64,000 bases of DNA, from the NCBI GenBank assembly GCA_030272155.1, contig CP126206.1, positions 1,736,001 through 1,800,000 on the forward strand, in the 5' to 3' direction. Position 1 is the first letter of the stretch; each line of letters begins with the position of its first letter. Shown piece after piece: positions 35,517 to 47,902 of this stretch. The position numbers were made by a program, and so were the translations under genes. The stretch comes from Tetradesmus obliquus. Taxonomy: Eukaryota > Chlorophyta > Chlorophyceae > Sphaeropleales > Scenedesmaceae. The notes below the pieces were generated by a model that did no database searches, was not told where the DNA came from, and saw only the letters and a program-made list of their open reading frames with translations.

Positions 35517-38156
35517 TCTGAGAGCACGCAGGCAGCCAACTGCAGCTCTTTCTGCGCTGCCTGATTTACTGCTGGTTGGCTGCGACGTTGCAGCAGTTCA
35601 TGGCGTTTCAGGACACAAACACAAAAAGCCACCCTGTGCACTGCACAATGCGTTGGAGGCATTTCTCAACTGCATCAAGTAACCTGCAGCCCTGGCCACG
35701 AGCCGTAGAAAACAAACCTTTTCTGGGAAGTCTGTCACCCGCGGCGCATCTTCCATGTCGCCGCTGGCAGCAGCAGCAGCAGCAGCGTGATCGGCGACCA
35801 GCTTGTAGGCCGCACAGCAACTGCTGACGGGGCACATGCCGCAGGAGGGGTTGACCGGCTTGCAGACAGTGGCCCCCAGTTCCATCATCGCCTGAAGCAA
35901 GGACACATGACAACACACTTTCAAGGTTCAGCTTTACAACATGAGGTGATTGCCATGGGATGCAGGGATAGATAGCAAGGAAGGGCAGCAGCAACATGCG
36001 AGGGTTTTGCAGTACCAACGCGATGGTCTTTTAGCAGGGATTGTTAGCAGGGACATGGCTGCACCTGCCGCAGGAGGGGTTGACTGGCTTGCAGACAGTT
36101 GCCCCCAGCTCAGGGCCCGCATCCTGGCCAGCACTCGAATCACGTTGACGTCTAAATCCCACACCCAACGCAGACCATCAACAGATCACCAGCGCAACTA
36201 CATGTGCTGCCCCTGAAAAAGAGTACAGCCCACAATCAGGCCAGCATTCAACAGCAGCACACCTGGTTGTGGCAGCCGGGGCGCTCCGGGTGCAGCAGCT
36301 GCGCTGCTAGCTTGTCCCAGGCCTTTGTCATCTTTGCAGGGTTGCCCTTCAGGGCCCGCATCCTGGCCAGCACTCGGATCACGTTGCCGTCCACAACCCA
36401 CGCCCTGTGTTGGGGCCCAACGCGGACTAACAACAGATCACCAGCGCAGCTGGATATGCTGCCCCTAAAAAAGAGTACAGCACACAAGAAGGCCAGCATT
36501 CAACAGCAGCACACCTGGTTGTGGCAGCCGGGGCGCTCCGGGTGCAGCAGCTGCGCTGCTAGCTTGTCCCAGGTCTTTGTCATCTTTGCAGGATTGCCGC
36601 GAAGGGCCCGCATCCTGGCCAGCGCTCGGATCATGTTGCCGTCCACAACCCACACCCAACGCAGACCATCAACAGGTCACTAACACAGCTGGGTGTGCTG
36701 CCCCTGAAACAGAGTACAGCACACAAACAGGAAAGCATGCATCAGCCTCCCACCTGGTTGTGGCAGCCGGGGCGCTCCGGGTGCAGCAGCTGCGCTGCTA
36801 GCTTGTCCCACGTCTTCGTCATTTTCACCGGGTTGCCCTTCAGAGCCCGCATCCTCGCCAGCACTCGGATCACATTGCCGTCCACAACCCACACCCAACG
36901 CAGACCATCAACAGAACATCAACACAGCCAGATGTGCTGCCCTTGAAACGGAACACAGCACACAAACAGGAAAGCATGCATCAGCCTCCCACCTGGTTGT
37001 GGCAGCCGGGGCGCTCCGGGTGCAGCAGCTGCGCTGCTAGCTTGTCCCACGTCTTTGTCATTTTCACCGGGTTGCCCTTCAGAGCCCGCATCCTCGCCAG
37101 CACTCGGATCACGTTGCCGTCCACAATCCACACCATACGGAGACTACCAACAGAACATCAACACAGCCAGATGTGCTGCCCTTGAAATCGATTTCAGCAC
37201 ACAAAAAGGACAGCATTCATCAGCAGCACACCTGGTTGTGGCAGCCGGGCCGTTCCGGGTGCAGCAGCTGTGCAGCTAGCTTGTCCCACGTCTTCGTCAT
37301 CTTTGCAGAACTGCCGCGCAGCGCGCACAGCACTCGGACCACCCATCCTGTCCAAATCCCACACCCAACGGAGACCACCATCGCAGCTAGATGTGCTGCC
37401 CCTGAAACTAAGTACAGCACACAAAGAGAAGAGCATGCATCATCAGCACACCTGGTTGTGGCAGCCGGGGCGCTCCGGGTGCAGCAGCTGCGCGGCTAGC
37501 TTGTCCCAGGTCTTTATCATTGTTGCAGGGTTGCCCTGCAGGGCCCGCATCCTGGCCAGCACTCTGATCACGTTGCCGTCCACAACCCGCACCCAACGCA
37601 GACCATCAACAGATCACTAACACAGCTGGGTGTGCTGCACCTGAAACAGAGTACAGCACACAACCAAGACGGCATTCATCAGCAGCACACCTGGTTGTGG
37701 CAGCCGGGGCGCTCCGGGTGCAGCAGCTGCGCTGCTAGCTTGTCCCACGTCTTTGTCATCTTTGCAGGGTTGCCGCGCAGGGCCCGCATCCTGGCCAGCA
37801 CTCTGATCACGTTGCCGTCCACTGCTGCTGCTGCGTCGTTGAACGCGATGCTGGCGACTGCTGCTGCAGTGTAGGGGCCAACCCCGGGGATCTGGCGGAG
37901 CTGCAGCAGCACGCACGCAACAGCAGACAAATGTGCACACATGTGATAAAGCAAGCCAGTTGAAGGGGGCGAGGATCCAGGTGCAATGATGTGTAGGGAC
38001 CCACACCGGAGATCTGGCGCAGCTGCAGCAGCAGGCACGCAGCAGCACAGATATCTACGATGAGTGTGGAAACACAAGCATGTGGGGGTGTCAGGTGCCG
38101 TGCGCCAGGGTACGGACGCACACATGGGATCTGGCGCAGCTGAGAGGGCAGCAGCA

Positions 38157-38189
<33 letters not shown>

Positions 38190-41100
38190 GCAGCAGCAGG
38201 CGCGTCAAGCACAGATGGATGTGGGCTGTGTGGTGCGACATGTGGTGCCAAGCAAACTCGCAAGCAGCTGCAACCCCCAGCTGTGCTGCTGATGAGACCA
38301 GCGCAAACCTGCTTCAGCTAAACAAAAAAAGAAACCAGCTGCGTCAGATGCTCAAGCTGCTGAGTTAGACACAGTGTTTGCTGAGTATGGCGCTGCTGCT
38401 CTTACCTCTGCAGCTGTCTCCGGGAATTTCCCGCCCAGCTTGTTCACGATGTGTTGCGCGCCCTCCAGCAGGTACCGCGCGCGCCTGCACCACAAAGTTC
38501 ACATTGAACAAGCAGTCTTCACGGTGTGAACTTCACAGCAATGTGCACTTCGAATCCGATAGTGGCATGCATGCGGTGCTGTGCTGCCCTCCTTCAATAC
38601 CACACATGCACTTGCTAGCATCGTTCAATGATGCGGAGGAGTTCTCACTGTGAAGTTTGCCAGTGTGTCAAAATTCTCGGTGTGAACTTCTCACCTGTAG
38701 TAGCCTAGGCCTGCCCAGACCTCATTGACCTGCTCCTGGCTGGCAGCAGCCAGCGCAGTGACGGTGGGCCAGGACGCGATCCACCTACAGGCACGCCAAA
38801 TGCAAGCAGCGATATGCAACAAGTTGACAGGCATGCATGTGATACAGTGCACGCAGTGGCTTGACAGCAGTGGCCAAGCTGCAATTTACCTGCAGGCACA
38901 ACAGGTTGATGCAAGATGGCTAAGCAGCTGCAGGCCTTGCTGTTCCTGCAAATGATCACTATACATACATTAAAAAAACGACACACAGACCGGCCATGCA
39001 GCAGCGGCCAAGTGCTCATCCACCTGCAGGCACCTATGCACACAACACCATAACCCATGCGCACTTGTTCTAGTTTGTCACCACACAGACTTCCAACCCC
39101 GCTCATGCGCACTCACTTGTTGAAATAGGTCACAAGCGAGGCCTGAGTGTCTGCTGCAGCATGTTTTCTCTGGCCTGTACAGCCCCACACCTCTCCATCA
39201 CAATAACATAACCCAAGCTCACTTGTTGAAGTATGTCACCACGCGTGAGACCTGCGTCTGCTGCAGCATGATCTCACTGACCCACACATAACACTCGCAA
39301 TGACACATAACAATCCATGCTATCATGTACTCACTTGTTGAAGTATGTCACCACGCGTGAGACCTGCGTCTGCTGCAGCATGATCTCACTGACCCACACA
39401 TAACACTCGCGATGACACATAACAATCCATGCTATCATGTACTCACTTGTTGAAGTATGTCACCACCCGTGACACCTGCGTCTGCTGCAGCATGATCTCA
39501 CTGACCCACACATAACACTCGCAATGACACATAACAATCCATGCTATCATGTACTCACTTGTTGAAGTATGTCACCACCCGTGACACCTGCGTCTGCTGC
39601 AGCATGATCTCACTGACCCACACATAACACTCGCAATGACACATAACAATCCATGCTATCATGTACTCACTTGTTGAAGTATGTCACCACCCGTGACACC
39701 TGCGTCTGCTGCAGCATGATCTCACTGACCCACACATAACACTCGCAATGACACATAACAATCCATGCTATCATGTACTCACTTGTTGAAGTATGTCACC
39801 ACCCGTGACACCTGCGTCTGCTGCAGCATGATCTCACTGACCCACACATAACACTCGCAATGACACATAACAATCCATGCTATCATGTACTCACTTGTTG
39901 AAGTATGTCACCACCCGTGACACCTGCGTCTGCTGCAGCATGATCTCACTGACCCACACATAACACTCGCAATGACACATAACAATCCATGCTATCATGT
40001 ACTCACTTGTTGAAGTATGTCACCACCCGACACCTGCGTCTGCTGCAGCATGATCTCACTGACCCACACATAACACTCGCAATGACACATAACAATCCAT
40101 GCTATCATGTACTCACTTGTTGAAGTATGTCACCACCCGTGACACCTGCGTCTGCTGCAGCATGATCTCACTGACCCACACATTGCAATTCATAACGACC
40201 ATAACAACATACTATTTCCCAGGCTTACTTGTTGAAGTATGTCACCACCCGCGACACCTGCGTCTGCTGCAGCATGATCTCGCTGACCCACACATAATAC
40301 GCAAACTCCTGAGGCGGCAGCTCAGCAGGAGCCGGCTTGGCAGCTGCCAGCGCTGCCTCTGCTTCTGCTGCTGCTGCCAGCTGCTTCTTGCTGGGCTTCT
40401 TCTGCTTGCCGCCGCCGCTGCTGCCGCCGTCTTCTGCTGCTGCTGCTGCTACTGCTGCTGCTGCTGCTGCTGCCAGCTGCTTCTTGCTCGGCTTCTTCTG
40501 CTTGCCGCCGCTGCTGCTGCCGCCGCTGTCCTCTGCTGCTGCTGCGGCGGCGGCGGCGGCTGGTGGGGGTTGTGTGGAGGGGTTTTGCTGCTGCTGGGGT
40601 TTGTGGTGCGGGTTGCGGCGCCAGGGCAGCACGCGCTGCACTCTGTCATACCATGCCAACAGCAACTGCTGCACCTGCAAAGCGCAACAGAACATATGTG
40701 GGTGACAGCTGAAATATATCGTGCAGTTTGCGGCGCCAGGGCAGCACGCGCTGCACGCGGTCATACCATGCCAACAGCGACGGCTGCACCTGCAAAGCGC
40801 AACAGAACATATGTGGGTGACAGCTGAAATATATCGTGCAGTTTGCGGCGCCAGGGCAGCACGCGCTGCACGCGGTCATACCATGCCAACAGCGACGGCT
40901 GCACCTGCAAAGCGCAACAGAACAGGATGCGGCTGAGTTGTCGGGATGAAACACATTGTGGGGGTTGCGCCGCCAGGGCAGCACGCGCTGCACACGGCCA
41001 TGCCAACAGGCTCTGCTGCACCTGCGCACCGCAACAAAACAGCTTGGCAGTAGCAACATGCTGTACACAGGTGTGGTTGCAGTGTGGCATGTACGGTGGG

Positions 41101-41549
41101 TGTTTTGCATGGTCAAACTGTTTCAAGCGTTCTTCTTGCGTTGACTATCAGAGATGGCTCAATCACACTTTTCAGCTGGCTTGCCAGCTTGCGCTGCTGC
41201 TGACAAGGGAACAAGCCAACATGCCAGTAAGCTGTCACACAAGCACTGCGACGATTATATTACACAGGCGCTGGTTGGTGACAGTGATGCTGCTGCAGCT
41301 ATAAAGCATGGACCAAAGGTTGTCCTGCTGCTCGCGCACCTGTGCAATCTCGTCTGCATCAAAGCTAGCTGACTCTGCTGCTGCTGCCCCTGCTGGACCT
41401 GCAGCTGCAGCTTCGCCAGCCTCATCATCATCGGCAGATGCCTCCTCCTCTGACTCAGCAGCACCAGCATCAGCATCTGCTTTAGCATCTGCTGCTGCAG
41501 CTGCTGCCTTTGCTGCTGTCACAGCCTTGGTGGCTGCAGCACGTGGTTT

Positions 41550-41582
<33 letters not shown>

Positions 41583-42050
41583 GGCTGCTGCTGCAGCGGG
41601 TGATTTCTCTTTCTTTGCTGCAGCTTTGCCTCGCTGCTGCTGCTTGGCTGCTGGCAGCTGCTTCTCCTGATGTGCATCTTCTACAGCTCGACATGGGTCT
41701 GCTTCCTGCTGCTGCTGCTTGGTGTCTGCGCTGCTGCCTTCAGTAGGAGCCGCTGTCACTTGGAGCAGGGGGTCGCCATTGGGCCCAGAACCTGCTGCAG
41801 CAGCTGCTGCTGGCTCTGCTGCAGCTACATCCTGACCATCTGCCTTTTCATCCTGATCCGAGCCTAGCTGTGTGGTGTCTGGTGCCACCGGGCCGGTGCT
41901 GTTTGATTTTCCCGCCCTGTTTGTGTGGTGTGGGCGCTTTGCTGCCTGGAAAGCGGCTGCAATGGACCGCTGCCCTGACTCATTGGTGCTGCGCTTCCTG
42001 TTCGCAGCGCCCGATGTTGCAGCAGCAGCTCCTGCTGGCTGTTTGCCCAT
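34133..42050 (-). CDS. MUTYH: Adenine DNA glycosylase MutY homologue (MUTYH)
   Basis: Removes adenine mispaired with 8-oxoguanine in base-excision repair. Exons in sense order: 42050-41340, 40674-40229, 38784-38695, 38484-38406, 37900-37691, 35891-35718, 35464-35119 and 34743-34133. They total 2667 nt, frame kept, 888 residues, far longer than human MUTYH. Key parts: [19 protein letters not shown] with catalytic Glu369; helix-hairpin-helix [27 protein letters not shown] with Asp470; the iron-sulfur loop C522-X6-C529-X2-C532-X5-C538; and a C-terminal Nudix-like domain ([43 protein letters not shown]). Extra length comes from a ~240-residue low-complexity N-terminus, an Ala/Lys/Gln insert of about 95 residues between LPWRR and the catalytic helix, and inserts in the Nudix domain. 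The start MGKQPAG was chosen; an in-frame ATG at 42128 is the alternative. Nuclear and/or organellar location cannot be told. Confidence 0.93.
34800..34855 (-). repeat. Acceptor-edge copy of the MUTYH last exon
   Basis: CTGTGCAG/GTGTCACCATCAAC and CCCACTGCTCG repeat the start of exon 34743-34133, about 112 bp upstream in gene sense. Confidence 0.85.
36060..36175 (-). repeat. Chimeric copy: MUTYH exon 5 fused to exon 6 sequence
   Basis: Reads, in gene sense, an exon-5 piece (AACGTGATTCGAGTGCTGGC then CAGGATGCGGGCCCT) joined directly to an exon-6 piece (GAGCTGGGGGCAACTGTCTG then CAAGCCAGTCAACCCC). The junction is out of frame and has no intron between the two parts. Confidence 0.85.
36270..37600 (-). 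repeat. Six tandem donor-edge copies of MUTYH exon 5
   Basis: The end of the exon ([12 protein letters not shown], then [20 protein letters not shown]) plus its GTGTGCTG donor and about 100 bp of intron recurs six times downstream of the authentic exon. Donor positions are near 37451, 37230, 36991, 36752, 36514 and 36271. Spacing is 221-243 bp. Several copies are near-identical and still open over the exon part. Confidence 0.95.
37980..38150 (-). repeat. Two acceptor-edge copies of MUTYH exon 5
   Basis: CAGCTGCGCCAGATCYC and GTGTGSGTCC-TACAC match the start of exon 37900-37691. Copies at about 37988-38030 and 38103-38145, each with a CTGCAG-type or equivalent acceptor context. Confidence 0.85.
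39113..40224 (-). repeat. Ten tandem donor-edge copies of MUTYH exon 2
   Basis: Copies begin at 39113, 39219, 39331, 39443, 39555, 39667, 39779, 39891, 40003 and 40113, period 106-112 bp, and lead to the authentic exon end at 40229. Each contains the last ~69 nt of the exon ([20 protein letters not shown]), its donor in the form AA/GTGAGTA, and ~40 bp of intron. The seven copies from 39443 on are nearly identical; one has a 2-bp deletion near 40029. Copy 1 is the most diverged. Confidence 0.97.
40735..41035 (-). repeat. Three acceptor-edge copies of MUTYH exon 2
   Basis: TTTGCAG/GTGCAGC plus the codons for [16 protein letters not shown] recur at about 40735-40795, 40855-40915 and 40965-41030, period about 120 bp. 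Two are almost perfect; the outermost has a small deletion. Confidence 0.92.
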
Positions 42051-42476
42051 GGTGCGAACACAGCAGCGGGTGTTGGTGCCAAGCAGATGCCAGGCAAGTC
42101 CAGATGGCGCGAGGTGACTTTTAAGCACGAAACATATCGCTTCCCACGTGTCAAAGACCAGGATCAGGCGTACAGGTGCAAGTCACTGTTGAACTAAACA
42201 AAATCAAACAGGGTAGATACGTATGTTCGACGTAATAAGTTTTCAAAACACAAAGAACGGTGATTCGATGGCAAGAACAGCCTGGTGCATGATTACTGCA
42301 AATTTCATGTAACACTGACTGCTCAACTTTCGCCAGGTGATTTCACAGCGAAAACAGCTTGCAAAGCTTACAGCAGTGCACTCAGCTGTGTTTGTAGCTT
42401 GCAGCTGTGCTGTTCCGCGAGAGGGTATCCCGGCGTCCCCTGCAGTTGGCTGTGCCTCCAGGGTTGTTTCTGCGCC
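42051..42476. promoter_or_regulatory. Short divergent promoter region MUTYH/DLST
   Basis: Only about 425 bp separate the MUTYH ATG (minus) from the DLST ATG (plus), so it must carry both 5' leaders. No specific element is identified. Confidence 0.5.
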
Positions 42477-45400
42477 ATGGCGCTGCGTAATGCTCGAATA
42501 CTGCTTCAGAAGGGCGGCCGAGCCCTGCAGCAGCTGCAGGTGAAGCCCATAGTTCAAGCTGATATGCGTTTATGCTAGGGCTGGACCTAAACGTGATCTG
42601 TGCGTGCAGGCTGCCAGCGCAAGCGAAGCAGCTTCTCAGCAACTGATCCGCCCGTTAGGTAAGTGTCGGGAGGGCGAAGCAGCTTGTAGGGCCCATGACT
42701 CGTGCTGACCGGATGCTTTCGCAGGTCAAGCGGTGGCCAGGCAGTCTCTGTGGACCGGGTAAGCTCTCGCTATCGCTGATCAGTATATATAATTACTACC
42801 GAAGCTGTTGGCGCTCACGTGCGTTGGACTGTGCTGCTATTCGCAGGCTGTCACAGCATGGGCAGAATGCAGGAGCAGCAGCAGCGCAGGCAGCTCTGCC
42901 CCGCCTGCGTAGCAGCAGTCAACGCAGCATCGTCCGCAGCCTGCAGACGAGTGCACCTGCAGCAGCCGAGGTGGTGGTGCCGGCTATGGGAGACAGCATC
43001 ACAGAAGGCAGCATCGCAGCAGTGCTCAAGCAGCCAGGTGGGTTTAGTTGTGCCTGTTTCGGTCAACTAGGCATCTTGAGGTTGCAGTCGCCTGCTTTGG
43101 AATCTGTAGCTATTCTTGTGACCGGGCTGACTGAGAGGTGCAGGAACTAGTTTCATGGCAATGCGCAAGTTCCTGCAGACTGCAGCTGTACATCAGTGCA
43201 GTGCAGGGAACACATCATCGCCTGCCCAGCGTGGTGCATTGCCTTGCGCGTATCGTGTAGTGCTGCTTCTTAGCATGCAGCCTGTTTGTTTTGAAAGAGC
43301 AGGAGAACTGGTAGGCAGTCACATGGCTGCATCTTACATGCATGTCTGCAGCCGTGCACGGCAGGGGTCTTGTGACATGAGTGTCGATTACTTTGTGCAT
43401 CTGCTCGTGTGACCAGACCCCTTTCGTGCACCATGCAAGTATTGACAGTGATGCCTATATCAACACTGTGTTGCTCAGCTGCTGGCCCGCATTGCATCGC
43501 AAGTTTACTGCATGTTCATCACGTGCCGCCTTTCCCGACTGCATGAGACCAGGTCACCATAACATTTTTGTGATCACTATGCAGGTGACACCGTGCAGGA
43601 GGATGATGTCATCGTACAGACGAGACAGACAAGGTTACCGTCACCTGCCTGTCTTACTGTTGTTGTGGAGACCGTCGAGCTCAATAATACACACGCGTGT
43701 CATACTTCTTATCTGAAACTGTGCAGGTGACACCGTGCAGGAGGATGATGTCATCGCGCAGATCGAGACAGGCAAGGTTACCATCGACGTGACGTTCACA
43801 GGATGTGTTCGTCAACTGCCACGCAGGTGACACCGTGCAGGAGGACGACGTCATCGCGCAGATTGAGACAGACAAAGTTACTATTGATGTGAAGTTCACT
43901 GGCAAGAGCGGCAGAATCAGCACGCTGCTTGTGGCAGAGGGTGACACTGTGGTCGTGGGGCAGGCAGTGGCAAGCGTAGAAGAGGGAGACTTTGGCAGCA
44001 GCAGCAGCAGCGCGCCGGCAGCAGCAGCAGAGGAGGAGGCTCCTGCAGCAGCAGCAGCGCCGCCTAAGCCAGCAGCAGCAGCAGCACCCAAGCCGGCGGC
44101 AGCAGCGCCGCCGCCGCCCCCCAAGCCAGCAGTACAGCAGCAGGTGAGGCATGTTGCGAGCACATTGCGCTTCGCAGTTCCGTTGTTGTATGCCACATGT
44201 CAGCTGCAGGATGCCTGTCACATGCATGTGGTCCTTGTGGCGCCCTGCATTATTGAAGCTACTCTGTACGCGCGTTTGTTGGCTGTCTGTGCACGCGCGC
44301 ATGCATAACCCCTGGGTGCATTGCACAGCAGCGTGCCGGCCGTGTCACAGCTGCTTGTGTTGCACATGTTACAACGGGTCACAGCTTCCGCTCGCAGCAG
44401 CAGCAGGTGGGGGCAGCCAGCATCATACATGTGCTGCTTACCATGTGCTGTGGGTCCGGGTGTTTACCAAAGCTGCTCCTGCAACAGCTTGTGCAGCACC
44501 AGCTTCACTTGCCCCTGCTGTGACTGACAATGTGCTGTACACTGTGCACTGCTGCTGCGGCCGCTGTTGTGATCAGGCGCCTGCTGGTGCAGCTGGCGGC
44601 GGCGAGGCAGCTCCACCTCCAAGCAGGGGAGACAGGCCAGAGAGGTGCGCCCTGATCTGCTGCAGCTGCCGCAGCTAAAAAATTTGCAGAGCCACAAAAT
44701 ATTGCATTTCTAGCCCAGCAGCAGAAGCAGTAGCGGGCTGTGAGCAGCAGGAGATGCACCTGAAGCATTCGGTTTTCAAGCGACATATCGAGGCCAGCAC
44801 GCGTGGCAGTTCAGCATGTCTCTCAGGCGTCATGTGCCAGCTGCCAGCACAGCTGCGGCAGTGGCAGCAGAGGGTGTGACGAGGAGGGCCTGATGCCAGC
44901 ACAGCAGTGTCGGTGTGCGGCACCACAGCATGCTTGGCTGTAGCTACATGCTGGCAGTGTAGCAGTGGCAGCGGCAGTTGAAGCGGCTCCTTGTGCCAGA
45001 GCGGCTGAAGGGTTGCTGACATTGGCGTCCTGCTGTTGACTCCTGGAACTGTGCTCGCGTACACCCCGTGGGACGCAGGCGCATGAAGATGGCGCGGCTG
45101 CACGTGGTGGTGCGGTTCCCCACGTCCCTGCAAACCGTTGAGTGTTGTTGTTCTCAGCCTCAAAGCCTGCTTGTTTGCGCATTTTTGTGGCCTGCAGGCG
45201 CGTGAAGATGACGCGGCTGCGGCTGCGCGTGGCGGAGCGGCTGAAGGGCGCGCAGAACACGTACGCGATGCTGACCACCTTCAACGAGGTGGACATGACC
45301 GGGCTGATGGAGATGCGCAACGCGTACAAGGTGAGAAGCAAAACCCTAATATCTTGAACCGCAGGTTCTTCCTTTCAAGTTGCTATGCTGCAATCATGGC

Positions 45401-47863
45401 TGCTGACCACCTTCAACGAGGTGGATATGACCGGGCTCATGGATACGCGCAACGCGTACAAGGTGAGGGTTTTGCTGCTACCTTGAAACCCTAGGGTTCG
45501 AGCCTCTAAACCTACACCCCAAAGACGTACGCAATGCTGACCACCTTCAACGAGGTGGACATGACCGGGCTCATGGAGATGCGCAACGCATACAAGGTGA
45601 GGCGTAAAAATTTTGACCAGCAGAGTCACGTTGTTGAGCGCTGTTTTGGTTATCATCCTTGCAATATGCCGTGTGAAGCGGTTGGGTGTTTGCACATGTG
45701 TGAATGCCATCAAAAGTGGGCATGTTCCTAATTGGGCAGCTGCGCGCCTGGTGTCATGCTGACCACCTTCAACGAGGTTGACATGAGCGGGCTCATGGAG
45801 ATGCGCAACACGTACAAGGTGAGAACGTGCTCTGCGACTGCTACCTATTTTTGCCAATGGCTACTGCCCTGATCATATGTGGGGCATGCACGAAGCGCCT
45901 GTCTCCCACGTGTGTTTCCACGTTGTTTCCACACCCCTACGGTTCCATCAGCTTGTGTTGCGCCGCACGGTGCATGCCCCTGTGCACAGCTGTGTGAACC
46001 CCTTGCTGCTTTTGGTGCTGCCAGCAGCAGCTTGCTGAGCATGGTGCGGTTGCATTGCGTCGAGGCGCGCCTGAGGGGTGCTGCCTGGCTGGAGTCGCCA
46101 CAAGGCGACGTAAAACAAGCAGCGCCCGCTCGGCGCGCCTTTCTGACTGCAGCGAGTTTGTGCATGTTTACCTTTTTTTAGCAGTCAGTAGTGTGCATTG
46201 GAGCAGCACTCAGGGAGCAGGGGGCTGCTAATGCTACTGGAACTGCTGTTTCTGAGCAGCTGCTTGTGTGGCAGAAGGCCTCGGGCTTACAGCAAGCTGT
46301 GTGGATGCACTGTATCGAGGCATCGAGGCATGCATGGGGGCCGCTCCTTGTTGGCGTTCGCCCACAAGCAACACCAACAAAGGAGCGGCCCCTGGGTGTG
46401 CCTCATCCCCACAGCTGTTAGAAAACAGAGGTGGTAAATAGCTTGATCCGTGCTTCATCTTTCACATGCCTGCCGACTGATTCCGTGGCCAGTTACTTGA
46501 TACATGTCATTTGCAACTGACGACGTGTTGTGCGAAAAGCATGGTGTGAAGCAGGTTTCAGGCCGCACGCGCTCTTGTACTGCTCTTGCTTCTCATATGT
46601 TAGTTACTCACGACAACGTGTAACGTGTATTTCTGCAGGACGTATCTCTTGAGTAATATGGTGTGCAGCTGGGCTTCATGCCGGCCTTTGTCAAGGCCGT
46701 TCCTGTAATGCTCATGTTGGTTACTTACTGAAAATGTAACATGTTATCCTCCTGCAGGATATGTTCCTCGAGAAGCACGGTGTCAAGCAGGGCTCTATGT
46801 CGGCATACGGCATAACACGTGTTGCTTCCCTCCTGTATGTTGCTCAGGAAAACTTCAACATGAAAATTTCCTGCAGGACGTGTTCCTTGAGAAGCATTGT
46901 GTCAACTTGACAGCGGCTGGGCTTCATGTCGGTCTTTGTAAAGGCGGCGGTTGCATCTCATATGTTTGTTACACACCTCGATTGTAACGTGTTCTTTCCT
47001 GCAGGACGTGTTCCTTGAGAAGCATGGCGTCAAGCTGGGCTTCATTTCGGCCTTTGTCAAGGCCATTCCTGCAACTCATATGTTTGTTACACACGTTGAT
47101 TGTAACATGTCATTTCCTGCAGGACGTGTTCCTTGAGAAGCATGGCGTCAAGCTGGGCTTCATGTTGGCGTTTGTCAAGGCGGCACTTCTGTTACTTCTG
47201 AAGTTACTCATGATATTTATAACATGTTATTTTCCTGCAGGATGTATTCCTTGATAAGCATGGCGTCAAGCTGGGTTTCATGTCGGCCTTTGTTAAGGCG
47301 GCGGCTGCAGCGCTGCAGGAGGTGCCTGCAGTCAATGCGGTCATCGATGGCAGCGACATCATCTACAGGTGAAAGAAGGAGGGATAATGGCTATGTGTTT
47401 GTATTGGTTTCAATGTGGCAGCAGCGCTGCAGGAGGTCAATGCTGTCATCGACGGCTCTGACATGATCTACAGGTGAAAGACTGAAGGAGGATTCATTCA
47501 CAGCACAGATGCCTCCTCGCCCATCACCATTCTGCTGGTTGACAAGCAGCAACCTTGTATGCTGTGTTTGGTGCTGGCTGCGTTCAAACACAAAACCCCT
47601 GCTATGTAATATTGGCACAATGCTGCTGCTGCTGCTGCCCTGCAGGGACTATACCGACATCTCCATTGCCGTAGCCACGCCCAAGGGCCCGGTGGTGCTA
47701 GAGGCATGAAGATAGCCTTGAAGCAATCATGTTGTCAACCAGCTTGCTGCTGTTTGTCATAATGATGGCTTCAAGGCTATCTTGATTTCTTTCTGTGTCT
47801 CGGCTGTCGCTGTGCAGGGACTACATGGACATCTCCATCGCTGTGGGCATGCCCAAGATCTAA

Positions 47864-47902
<39 letters not shown>

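Noticed and set aside
39113-40224. CRISPR-like array of regular ~112-bp repeats
   Set aside because: The units are whole-length tandem copies without unique spacers, and each contains a MUTYH exon end plus its splice donor.
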